From the IMG/VR virus record IMGVR_UViG_3300023313_000004, positions 1 to 64,000 of that record: DNA of 64,000 bases, one strand, 5' to 3'. Positions 57,601 to 64,000 of this stretch are shown piece by piece; position 1 is the first letter of the stretch; each line of letters starts with the position of its first letter. A program made the translations under genes and the position numbers. The stretch is from a virus. The notes beneath the pieces are model-generated. The model did not search any database. It had not been told where the DNA came from and saw only the letters and a program-made list of their open reading frames with translations.

Positions 57601-58860
57601 TGCAGATAGCATACTCATACCAAAAGAGTTAATAGTAGATGCTAATAATTTAGTAGTGGTCTCAACATCGGATACCCCAGCCTTAGCTGATTTCATAGCC
57701 GTACCTAAAAGCCCTTGGGCAGATGCGGCATCACTAGCACCTAAGGATATAGCCTGATACATAGCCTTAGCTGAGGAGGTTAAGTCCTGACCAAAGGTGG
57801 AAGATAATTCCGATACTATATCTGCATATTGAGCTGCTTCTTCTGCCCCCCCAGACAAAAGTGTATTTACCTCCCCCATTGCCCTACCAAACTCTAAGGC
57901 TTTTACTACTGCAAAGGCTGCACCTGATAGAGAGGCGATAATCGTTAAGGCTTGTTGGGTCTTGAATAAAGAGAACCCCACTTGGTCTACCTGCTCTTTA
58001 AACCCTATGGCAGCGACACCACCCTCTTTAAATCCTCTCTCTAGGGAGTTTAATCTTTCATTAGAAGACAACTTCCCTACTGAGGCAGAAAGCCCTTTGA
58101 CGCTATTAGCGGTTATAGCTGCGGATACTTTTACATTAGCGGCAGCGGCAGATACTTTCTTTAAGGACGCGCTGGCCTTGCCCCCCTTCTTAGACATACT
58201 CTCCATAGAGGAGGATAATCCTTTTACAGCAGAGCTGGCTTCTTTTGCGGTAGCCCCTAATTTCTTACTTGCAGCCCCTAGAGCACTTAAGGAAGTCCCT
58301 TTTATTTTTCCTAGGGAGGTAGCAGCACTATTGGTCACGGCATTAAATGCCAGCATAGACGCACTAATATCTTTTACTTGTATATCTAGGGTGTCTAATT
58401 GGGCGGTAAATGTACCTAGCTTATGCCCCTTCCCTAGACCTTTTATAGCTGCCCTAAGCTCTTTTATTGATTTTGTTAGGGCAACACTAGAGGTAAGAAC
58501 CCTATCTAGGTCAGACCCCACAGCACTAACCTTAGTCCCAGTATTGAAAGTGCCTAATAAAGTCCGTACCTCTTTTAGGGGGTTGTGTACTTTCGTGGCA
58601 GCTTCGCCTATGGACTCCAGAGTTACTTTTAGGGACGTTAATTTTGTGGTTACGGAGACGGAGTTTACTGCTTTGGATAAAGCCCTGATACCTTTTGCAG
58701 TATCTTGTACTGGTATCTTTATGTTCCTAAATGCTAGGGATATAGATTTAGCCTTTGAGGACGCTACCTTAGACGTGGCAAGGAGAGCCTTAGTTACCTC
58801 TTGCAAGTCTGCAGATACAGTAGACTTTATGGAAATAGGTATCTCTAATTTATCTACCAT
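54667..58860 (-). CDS. Tape measure protein
   Basis: This 1397-residue protein contains long N-terminal helices (1-290), a TP901-type core (about 370-610, with ISLGASDAASAQGLLGTAMKS and GGTTLTELSASFAQVAPIAAAAGV), two Ala-rich membrane-like segments (about 650-760) and a long helical C-terminal half. At roughly 1.5 angstrom per residue it implies a tail of about 200 nm. It follows the chaperone frameshift gene, with an overlapping TAATG. Confidence 0.92.
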   Translation of the reverse strand: MVDKLEIPISIKSTVSADLQEVTKALLATSKVASSKAKSISLAFRNIKIPVQDTAKGIRALSKAVNSVSVTTKLTSLKVTLESIGEAATKVHNPLKEVRTLLGTFNTGTKVSAVGSDLDRVLTSSVALTKSIKELRAAIKGLGKGHKLGTFTAQLDTLDIQVKDISASMLAFNAVTNSAATSLGKIKGTSLSALGAASKKLGATAKEASSAVKGLSSSMESMSKKGGKASASLKKVSAAAANVKVSAAITANSVKGLSASVGKLSSNERLNSLERGFKEGGVAAIGFKEQVDQVGFSLFKTQQALTIIASLSGAAFAVVKALEFGRAMGEVNTLLSGGAEEAAQYADIVSELSSTFGQDLTSSAKAMYQAISLGASDAASAQGLLGTAMKSAKAGVSDVETTTKLLASTINSFGMSMLSAGLVSDSFFTAVKGGGTTLTELSASFAQVAPIAAAAGVSLEEVNAAIADITIGGTKTPEAITQLKGVISGLIRPSTELNKIFHDFGGNAQAAIKTRGLAFAIEKVSEASKGNVGALKVLVGTDEALLATLALTRNGMKGFTAALEDQTNKAGATDKAFGKISDTLASRFDVAANSVGVSFAKIGDLVLRTVVPALEILSHIMEGVTTVFTAMPRLVDALVISFAALGVALAYMVGKGLLAAMSTGLVAITAKLLVANPALAAMVVRFGGVAAGAATASGFLATLALTLRTVAAAGLTLLANPVGLAIAAITVALLALGSAFDWGTKIGSWFDNYNSAANKTARAQEELTKKVASHFSQHKDLLSKDKDVVRAHNVFLLRSTAQNAEVYLKLAKARIAASSAAVALAAVRDSISLKRVTLALSRLVSSYGAAALSAGDFTKRVHELSKVEIDSTYAKNAAAITSFSKSIKGAAVDGLAAFKDFNNKSVSSMANASVRLNSHMQAFSKRFTHIVSKYRTDGKALKSAAQDNYSALRAELGKNIALEQSLLNQAVTQYKGFLKEKEGLAKASADYLASIQDNYQVQDTASEKRGKERAYNKEAIADARTLRGLLSTINDTGASSDDKAAAYKKAKDLLKVNSELYAKLAQDNPAFARKSKYQAKQFVALAKAVEAAGKPLNMARVIEGEQSALEKIASVEERLASLYKIKDRVIKIQIVVAGLEDTNIGGLITQIEKAALIAKSVEGVTIPIIAELKAIEGVDTAVKVEQSKIKNALGESIVVPVVVDNGTLKDALQPLADAAPIVPVKVAYDPASTLTLYEKVLNKVQSLNKSHPIILEAIVKAKNAISGGYKSAPTFAEGGQVTGAGTGTSDSIPAMLSNGEFVMTAAAVRQYGTNFMDMINTMSAPRPAFAAGGIVSAPSFRSPSIKKFAAGGLVSSAQRDSVDLNITLGGGRFAVQGDRDQVDGLVNALKMLQQEGV

Positions 58861-59497
58861 TACTCGCTCTCCCTCACAACCTTATCCACGTCCTCCTTGT
58901 CCCCATGCTGGGCTAGTCGGCTAAGGAGCATAGCTGTTATGCTCTCTCTAGTTTTACGCTGTCTTACGGAGTGTATAAACACTTCTACTTGTTCAAGCGT
59001 GTATTGCATCACCTCCGACTTTAGGTGTCCACAGGATATTAGTTCTTCTACATTGTGTACAAGCTGTGAACACCAGCCTAAGGTTACAGAGGGCTCTTTA
59101 GAGGGGGTAGGTTTACTTCTGGAGGAAGCTCCACTCCCGTCAATGACAGTAGGTTTTTTACTACTGCCATAAATTCTTTTGGGTCATATACTGTAAGCCC
59201 CCATATCTTGTCTAATGCTATGACTTGGGCACTTAATGGTAAGGCTCTAGCGTTCTCTGTTAAGACCTCTAAATCTCCTTCCTCATGCGTAGATACAGCA
59301 ATTATAGCCGCCACAAAACTAGGGGCTTCCACTACCATAGCAGGGACTTCCATCTCCCCACTGAATAGGGCATTAAGGGACTCTTTATGAGAGCTAATTA
59401 GAGTTGCTAGGTTATCTACTGTTAGAGGGTGGACAGTAAAGCTATCCGCCCCTACGGTTACTTTTTCTGATTTTGCGGTCAGGCTGGCTAATGACAT
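58860..59497 (-). CDS. Tail assembly chaperone GT (frameshift fusion)
   Basis: Ribosomes that slip by -1 on A AAA AAC (59153-59159) leave the G frame after residue 115 and read an open frame of 97 codons to the TAA at 58860-58862, giving a protein of about 212 residues. The -1 frame has a stop just before the slip site and none after it. The extension contains a helical VMQYTLEQVEVFIHSVRQ segment. GT proteins bind the tape measure during assembly. The fused stop overlaps the tape measure start. Confidence 0.85.
59084..59497 (-). CDS. Tail assembly chaperone G (unshifted product)
   Basis: ATG 59497 follows AGGAG. The 137-residue product ends at TAA 59084-59086. The size, the mixed alpha-beta N terminus and the position between tail tube and tape measure match gpG-type chaperones. 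Most ribosomes should make this form, with a small fraction shifting to GT. Confidence 0.82.
   Translation of the reverse strand: MSLASLTAKSEKVTVGADSFTVHPLTVDNLATLISSHKESLNALFSGEMEVPAMVVEAPSFVAAIIAVSTHEEGDLEVLTENARALPLSAQVIALDKIWGLTVYDPKEFMAVVKNLLSLTGVELPPEVNLPPLKSPL
59153..59159 (-). promoter_or_regulatory. Programmed -1 frameshift site
   Basis: The minus strand reads A AAA AAC in the G frame (codons GTA AAA AAC), a canonical X XXY YYZ slippery heptamer. It is the junction of G and GT. Confidence 0.85.
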
Positions 59498-59514
59498 GTA
59501 CAACTCCTAATACC

Positions 59515-59534
59515 CCCATGAACTTAAGTGCATA
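59515..59534 (-). repeat. 20-bp intergenic repeat, copy 3
   Basis: Identical to 7695-7714. It lies between the tail tube terminator and the ribosome binding site of chaperone G. If it is a control element it acts on the chaperone and tape measure genes. Confidence 0.75.
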
Positions 59535-59566
59535 AAAAAAAGGGGCTGTTTTTCAACAACCCCCCC
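59534..59566 (-). terminator. Rho-independent terminator after the tail tube gene
   Basis: On the minus strand GGGGTTGTT and AACAGCCCC form a near-perfect stem followed by TTTTTTTT. It would limit read-through from the highly expressed tail tube gene into the chaperone. Confidence 0.82.
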
Positions 59567-59586
59567 AATATAACTACACCTAATGC

Positions 59587-60363
59587 TTAGGCAAGGATTC
59601 TTTGACGGAAATACTTAGACCCTGTAGTTTTAGTATTATCAGCTAGTGCGCCACCTGCTAGTTGAATTTGACCAATATCTTCAGAGATAAGAGCCAATTC
59701 TGCTAGAGGGTCAGCAGTGAATTTAAACACATCCACAGTTACTGATTTATTACCTGATGCAGTGTTAAGACCTTCAAAGCGCAACCATCTTTCTGGTTGT
59801 GATGTAGTGAGGGCATCTACTTGGTCGTAAGCAGCGTAGTTGTATGTTGCTTCTAACGCCTGACCTGCAACAATACTACCCCCAACGAGGATATTTATAG
59901 AGCCTACTTCTGGGTTCATAGTGTAGTCTGTACCCTCTACATAAGTGGTTACAGCACCTGTGTCTGTAAGAACTAGAGGAGTAACGGTGTCCACACCAAT
60001 ATGCGCTAATGCTACTGTCTGACCTAGAACCAAAGGAGCAGTTACTGCTTCAGATACTACTGCGCCGCCTGCCATAGTAGTGTCCGTACCATAAAGACCC
60101 AAGGACAAGTTCTTAATATCAAAGCTTTCCATAGTTACATTAACAGAGGCCTTAACTTCAGTGGTTAATCTAAGGTCAATGCCACGCGCTCCAGAGGTAG
60201 ATTCTTTGTGTTCTACAACAGAGGTAGCAATAGCAATGGAGAGGGCGGAGCAGTTACCGATAGGAGTAAACCCTGTAGGGTTTCCTGCAACATCACGGCT
60301 CGCCATGAGCACAGTTCCTTGCCCTGAGTAGTATTCTGATACAACATTATTCTGTGCAGCCAT
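59587..60363 (-). CDS. Major tail tube protein
   Basis: This is a 258-residue protein with a beta-rich core. An Ig-like insert or middle domain lies about residues 105-170 (VLGQTVALAHIGVDTVTPLVL and a later NYAAYDQ). The C terminus is LADNTKTTGSKYFRQRILA. It lies upstream of the chaperones and downstream of the tail terminator genes, the usual place of the tube protein, and is followed by a terminator. Confidence 0.82.
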   Translation of the reverse strand: MAAQNNVVSEYYSGQGTVLMASRDVAGNPTGFTPIGNCSALSIAIATSVVEHKESTSGARGIDLRLTTEVKASVNVTMESFDIKNLSLGLYGTDTTMAGGAVVSEAVTAPLVLGQTVALAHIGVDTVTPLVLTDTGAVTTYVEGTDYTMNPEVGSINILVGGSIVAGQALEATYNYAAYDQVDALTTSQPERWLRFEGLNTASGNKSVTVDVFKFTADPLAELALISEDIGQIQLAGGALADNTKTTGSKYFRQRILA

Positions 60364-60375
60364 TATGGTCTCCTG

Positions 60376-60558
60376 TTACTTTTTACTAGGTTTATTCTTT
60401 TGGCGAGAAAAGCGGCTAATAGGGGCTGCCTCTACAGCAACCTCAGCCCTTTTCCCACTTATAAGACTATCTGCTGCAGGGTCACTAATATCTACTACTG
60501 TCCCAGCAAGGCAAATAACCCCACGCAATTCAATATCTACTAAAAGTTTAACTTTCAT
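60376..60558 (-). CDS. Small tail-region protein
   Basis: ATG 60558 is used because the upstream TTG is a weaker start. The 60-residue product begins KVKLLVDIELRGVICLAGTVVDIS, a short beta pattern found in small proteins next to phage tail tube genes, and ends with a basic tail. Function unknown. Confidence 0.65.
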   Translation of the reverse strand: MKVKLLVDIELRGVICLAGTVVDISDPAADSLISGKRAEVAVEAAPISRFSRQKNKPSKK

Positions 60559-60601
60559 GGGCAAACATTACCTCCACCTTATAATGTTGACTAGCACTAC
60601 T

Positions 60602-61048
60602 TTAGCTAGTAAGGATGACATTAGTTTGCCATCGTTGTATGTATATAAGGTTATTATCCTCGTCATAGGGGTAGGGTGCTTCCGAAACAAACTGCCATTT
60701 ATGACCTGTAGGGTTACTACTATTCCTAAAAGATGCTCTAATCTCATCTAGGGTAAGAGTAATGTCATGCTTATCCTCTACAATACTGGTGTACTGGGCA
60801 GGTGCGCCTAAAACAAATAAGCTCAGTCCTAATGTAGCGGCTAGACCAGAGTTGTTCTTTGTAGCCTGAGGTACTAGCCCCTCATACCACACCCCTACAA
60901 TAGGGTAGGTGGATAGGTGCTCCGCCTTGTCCACAAACTCGGCATCGGAATACACATACATCACGTTATCTTTATTTATGGTGGGTATATCTTTTAGTTT
61001 GTTTTCTGCCTCCACCATCACCTGAGAGACAATATTTATACCTGCCAT
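60602..61048 (-). CDS. Probable tail terminator protein
   Basis: This 148-residue protein, mixed alpha-beta, sits between the virion morphogenesis (neck) protein and the tail tube gene, the standard position of tail terminators. The VYSDAEFV and PIVGVWYEG segments fit the fold pattern loosely. The call is mostly positional. Confidence 0.6.
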   Translation of the reverse strand: MAGINIVSQVMVEAENKLKDIPTINKDNVMYVYSDAEFVDKAEHLSTYPIVGVWYEGLVPQATKNNSGLAATLGLSLFVLGAPAQYTSIVEDKHDITLTLDEIRASFRNSSNPTGHKWQFVSEAPYPYDEDNNLIYIQRWQTNVILTS

Positions 61049-61521
61049 TACTTAAACCTCCTTTTAAACCTAGAGCGCATAGTATTAAAGGCTCTTCTTT
61101 CATCCTTCTTAGTTGCAAATAGGAAGGGTCTAGCAGGGTTTTGTATTTTAGCACCGCTTACAGTAGTGCTCTCACCCCCAAAATGGTGTATTCTTCCATA
61201 CACAGCCGCCGCAGGGTCATTGATATACACCGCCAGCCCCCCTCTTTGGGTCTCTCTTATAGCTAGGCTGTTATACAGTCTCCCAGTATCCTGTAGGGTA
61301 CTATTAGTCCCTCGTTTTTTTCTACGCCTGCGCGAGGCAGTACTCTCTGACCACTTAGCCCCTGTAGGGGATATATGCTTTAGGAACCGTTCCTTTATGT
61401 ACTTTAGCTGTAACTCGGCTACCTCAGATAAAAGCCCTGCTCCACCTACCTCTTTCTGTATCTGCTCTGTCCTAGCAGCCATAAAAGCTTTAATGGACGC
61501 AGGGCTAAAAGGTCTGCTCAT
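61048..61521 (-). CDS. Phage virion morphogenesis / tail completion protein
   Basis: This is a 157-residue basic protein. SPTGAKWSESTASRRRRKKRG, LQDTGRLYNSLAIRET, YGRIHHFGGE and NPARPFLF are the landmarks of the Mu gpG-like virion morphogenesis family (also HK97 gp10-like neck proteins). It joins the head to the tail. It overlaps both neighbours. Confidence 0.88.
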   Translation of the reverse strand: MSRPFSPASIKAFMAARTEQIQKEVGGAGLLSEVAELQLKYIKERFLKHISPTGAKWSESTASRRRRKKRGTNSTLQDTGRLYNSLAIRETQRGGLAVYINDPAAAVYGRIHHFGGESTTVSGAKIQNPARPFLFATKKDERRAFNTMRSRFKRRFK

Positions 61522-62123
61522 AGAATAGGCTTATTAGCATGAGGGTACATTCTTACATGGGCAGCCAACAATGCTTTCAGCATAACTGGTTCCCCTGCCA
61601 TAGCCTCTTTCTTTTGTGCCTTACGGAAAGGGGCTTGGCTGTTAACCCTATACACCACATATTGCGTAGCCAGCTCTTTGAGCCAAGAGGGTACTTCCAA
61701 AGGAGTGTAGACACCCCCTAGAGAGGTAAACCCATAAGAGTACTCAACCTGCAAGTACCTAGGGGTGCGAGGAGTATTGTACAGTACGCACACACCATCC
61801 TCACTCATCTCATACTCAGAGGCAGGGAGGACGATAGGGGATGCTTTTAGTGCCCCTAAAGTATTGGCGTAGGACACTGTTACGGTAGCAGTATCCACAA
61901 ACCCATTTTTTACTGCCAGCGTCCCATGGGGTAGCGTTGTTCTAACCCCCTCAAAGTAGAATATATCCTTTGTAGTGGCGGCATCAAAAGAGGTAAGGAG
62001 CTCCCCCTCCAAAAAGAGGCTAGCGGCTAAACCCATTGTCTCCAATAGGTCTGCCACCTCAGGTATATCCCTTTGCCCTGTCCTAACCATCAACTGGTCA
62101 GTATCTATTAACATGCTAGGCAT
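61518..62123 (-). CDS. Head-tail connector (adaptor)-like protein
   Basis: This 201-residue protein has a helical N terminus (LMVRTGQRDIPEVADLLETMGLAASLFLEGE), a beta-rich insert and a helical C-terminal part (ELATQYVVYRVNSQAPFRK). This is consistent with a gp6-type adaptor below the portal. The call is supported by position next to the neck protein. Confidence 0.6.
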   Translation of the reverse strand: MPSMLIDTDQLMVRTGQRDIPEVADLLETMGLAASLFLEGELLTSFDAATTKDIFYFEGVRTTLPHGTLAVKNGFVDTATVTVSYANTLGALKASPIVLPASEYEMSEDGVCVLYNTPRTPRYLQVEYSYGFTSLGGVYTPLEVPSWLKELATQYVVYRVNSQAPFRKAQKKEAMAGEPVMLKALLAAHVRMYPHANKPIL

Positions 62124-62138
62124 GATATACCCCCTGTA

Positions 62139-62486
62139 TTATACTTTAGCCTGCACAATATTAGCTTTGTGTGGGGCATGACGCTTCCCTTTTTCAGACT
62201 TCTCTTTGTCATGCTTCCCTTTCTTTTGTGAAGGGTGCTCACCTTTCTTAGCTAAAGGGGCAGCTTTATCAGTATCAGTCCCAGCAGAATCATTATCATC
62301 CCTATTCTTAGACTTAGCTCCTCCATTCTCTGTCGCTCCCTTAGCGAAGTATTCCTTACCTTCAGCGTCACAGCTATCTAGCAATGTAGCTGCTAGGGTA
62401 TCACTAACAACGTAAGACTTCCCTGCTATAAATAATTTGTCTTGTATTGCGTATCTCTGTGCGCCAACTAATTTAACTGTGTGCAT
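62139..62486 (-). CDS. Small protein with charged C-terminal half
   Basis: In this 115-residue protein, residues 1-50 are a short beta domain (VKLVGAQRYAIQDKLFIAGKSY). Residues 50-115 are low-complexity Lys/Asp/Gly-rich and likely disordered. It may stabilise DNA or capsid contacts. It follows the capsid gene. Confidence 0.6.
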   Translation of the reverse strand: MHTVKLVGAQRYAIQDKLFIAGKSYVVSDTLAATLLDSCDAEGKEYFAKGATENGGAKSKNRDDNDSAGTDTDKAAPLAKKGEHPSQKKGKHDKEKSEKGKRHAPHKANIVQAKV

Positions 62487-62536
62487 ATGTATCTCCTATT
62501 TATGTATTTCTAGGGGGGTATAATAGACTACACCAC

Positions 62537-62576
62537 TAAAAAGATAAAGGGAGCCTAGCATAAGCTAAGACCCCCC
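62537..62576 (-). terminator. Probable terminator after the capsid gene
   Basis: The minus strand has a GGGGGGTCTTAGC-TTAT-GCTAGGCTCCC imperfect stem followed by TTTATCTTTTT. It lies 80 bp after the capsid stop. Confidence 0.5.
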
Positions 62577-62657
62577 TTTTTTCTATACCACTTAATCATT
62601 GCATCCCTGAGTACAAGTAAGTACTACAGGAGGAGGAGGGCCTAAGCCCCCCAACTA

Positions 62658-63647
62658 TTAACCAATGTTAGAGTATTTAACTACAGCAAGCTCTTCTTCG
62701 ATTTTGAAGTCAACTCTTGCAGTTAGTACAATAATGTACTCACGAGCGCGAATATCTTTCTCAACTTCGATAGAAATGTCACGTTGGATACCAAAAATCA
62801 AGTTTTGTGGGTCACACAACAAACCGCTGGCTGCTGGCATTAAAGCAACTGGCTCAATGCCTGTGCCGAATGCGAATAGACGGTTTTGACCTTGCAAGTT
62901 TGCATCGCCCAATGCTGTTTGACGGTTAGCCAAAGTATCACGATACTCTGTTTCATTATCAATGCTGATGTAGTTGCGTAAAGATGAACGATTACGCAAG
63001 TACTGGTCAGGCATAGCGATAACGCCTGCTTTAAAGATACCTTTATTGATAGGTGCAGCTAATGCATCTACAACATTAGAGACAGACTGTGTTAAGTAGC
63101 CGTCTTTAAGTGCCAAATAAGGGTCTGCAACATTAGCAGTATTACCCAAGAGTGCTAACTCTTCTAAGTCAAGTGCCGCACGTTCAGCAATCATATCCAT
63201 GATTACATCTTTAATGCCGCCAGATGTGCCTGTAGCACCGCTGTCGCCCTGTACGCCTACGTTCCCACGCTCAATGTTGTCTTCAATAACATCATAAGGC
63301 AGGCGAATCTCAGCAATAACTTCGCTAGTGTTCAACAACACTTTGCTAGTCTGGGCTTTAGCGCGTAATGTTGCTTCCACTACTGGGTCAAATACGCCAT
63401 CTACAGCAGCACCTGATAGAGGTACACCAGCACTAGCTGCGCGTAAAATACGCTTACCAAAACCGATTTTATTGATTTCTTTTTGTGAACCTGTCATTAC
63501 CACTGTGCGAGCAGCGTTAAGTAATGTAGGTTGTACTAGCAACTTCTTAATGAAAGCATTTGATTGCTCTGGGTTTAACAACCCGCCGTTAGCTGCCAAA
63601 TCTGCAACAGCCATATCAGCCTTTTGAATTAGATTACCGTTTTGCAT
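62658..63647 (-). CDS. Major capsid protein
   Basis: This 329-residue protein has a helical N-terminal arm and an HK97-like body with the EATLRAKAQTSKVLLNTSEVIAEIRLPYDVIEDNIERGN region, a long helix of IKDVIMDMIAERAALDLEELALLG, an ADPYLALKDGYL segment and a C-terminal DFKIEEELAVVKYSN strand. It uses CGT/CGC and GTT codons more than its neighbours, as expected of a very highly expressed gene. ATG 63647 follows AGGAG. Confidence 0.88.
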   Translation of the reverse strand: MQNGNLIQKADMAVADLAANGGLLNPEQSNAFIKKLLVQPTLLNAARTVVMTGSQKEINKIGFGKRILRAASAGVPLSGAAVDGVFDPVVEATLRAKAQTSKVLLNTSEVIAEIRLPYDVIEDNIERGNVGVQGDSGATGTSGGIKDVIMDMIAERAALDLEELALLGNTANVADPYLALKDGYLTQSVSNVVDALAAPINKGIFKAGVIAMPDQYLRNRSSLRNYISIDNETEYRDTLANRQTALGDANLQGQNRLFAFGTGIEPVALMPAASGLLCDPQNLIFGIQRDISIEVEKDIRAREYIIVLTARVDFKIEEELAVVKYSNIG

Positions 63648-63687
63648 AATAAAGGACTCCTCATCTCTTTTTTTAGGTTTTTAATTA

Positions 63688-64000
63688 TTAGCGGTCAAGA
63701 ATGTCAAGCGCAGTACCTGTAAATAAACCGCCCTCTTCAAACTTAGCTACTGTAGTGCTAGGTACTTCTTCTTCCGTAGAACCTGACATCACTGTGCCAG
63801 ACACTGCATCCATAGCTAACGTAGCATTACTGTCAGCTTTCGCTACTTGCTCGCCCAAAGCTTGATTGCTCGTTACGAGAGAATCAACCTTTTCCGATAA
63901 GGCTAGTATAGTGGCTGCCATGCCAGTAATAGTTTCTAGTAGTGCCTTGTGTGCGTCTACCTCAGGCTCTGGGTCATCCTCTGCTGTAGGCATATCTGCC
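63688..64000 (-). CDS. Partial acidic protein next to capsid, possible scaffold or protease C terminus
   Basis: The frame is open through the right edge (codons for Ala-Asp before the first ATG at 63993), so the true start is probably outside. The visible 100 residues are acidic with a helical coiled-coil segment (LLETITGMAATILALSEKVDSLVTSNQALGEQV). This fits a scaffolding domain or the C-terminal tail of a prohead protease, but no catalytic motif is visible in this fragment. Confidence 0.55.
   Translation of the reverse strand, partial: ADMPTAEDDPEPEVDAHKALLETITGMAATILALSEKVDSLVTSNQALGEQVAKADSNATLAMDAVSGTVMSGSTEEEVPSTTVAKFEEGGLFTGTALDILDR

Noticed and set aside
13900-58300. CTTAAGTGCA as a genome-wide motif
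   Set aside because: Shorter matches occur within coding regions with no positional pattern; only the three 20-bp intergenic copies stand out.
35000-58860. Many long plus-strand ORFs opposite the tail genes
   Set aside because: They are shadows caused by codon bias on the minus strand; they lack ribosome binding sites and overlap clear virion genes.
59084-59152. CCCCCT or CTAAAG near the end of gene G as the frameshift site
   Set aside because: A AAA AAC at 59153-59159 is a canonical heptamer and coincides with the opening of the -1 frame; the other candidates would need mismatched re-pairing.

Overview
This 64 kb window is part of a tailed double-stranded DNA phage (or prophage). Almost every gene lies on the minus strand in tightly overlapping operons. 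The tail module has a tail tube protein, a G/GT frameshifting chaperone pair, a very long tape measure and a hub, and no tail sheath is visible. This points to a siphovirus-like particle. Spanin-like membrane proteins in the lysis cassette point to a Gram-negative host. No integrase, repressor or tRNA gene is visible, and I cannot name the host. Reading in the direction of transcription (right to left), the virion genes come first. They are: a partial gene next to the capsid gene (63688-64000), major capsid protein (62658-63647), head-tail connector, neck and tail terminator proteins (60602-62486), tail tube (59587-60363), tail chaperones with a -1 frameshift (58860-59497), tape measure (54667-58860), tail tip and hub proteins (43101-54667), a large fibre with YadA-like repeats (47230-50430), small virion or membrane proteins, and a 1085-residue protein made of about 50 curlin-like 21-22-residue repeats (34132-37389). 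Two PAPS-type sulfotransferases are embedded in this module (46104-46913 and 39539-41056). Lysis genes follow at 31399-33852. The replication and recombination block (14983-31330) contains an AAA+ ATPase, a replication initiator with three internal palindromic iterons, a DnaB-like helicase, a dNMP kinase, an APS-kinase-like protein, dUTPase, primase, an ssDNA-binding protein, a helicase carrying an intein, a RecA-like recombinase, resolvases and a Cas4-like nuclease. The packaging genes are at 10973-13886: TerS, and TerL interrupted by a mini-intein. Just upstream is a 155-residue protein that looks like only the N-terminal part of a TnpB nuclease. Eight promoters share a TTGACAARTG -35 block and divide the early region into transcription units. 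The most unusual region is 1-7050. It is a run of small genes separated by ~50-75 bp imperfect palindromes with the features of integron attC recombination sites: RYYYAAC and GTTRRRY end boxes, inner L boxes with one extrahelical base, and 8 and 9-10 nt spacers. Their sequence resembles the aadA-type attC. By that comparison every site points rightward, while every gene in the array reads leftward, with phage transcription. Several stop codons are the complement of the TTA at the predicted G^TT cleavage point. Near the left edge the sites look intact; further right they are collapsed or reduced to short relics. The cargo includes an M.HaeIII-like cytosine methyltransferase, a second cytosine methyltransferase, a PAPS-reductase-family protein, a small P-loop ATPase, a thermonuclease-like protein and several unknown small genes. 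I read this as an integron-type cassette array captured and slowly domesticated by a phage.
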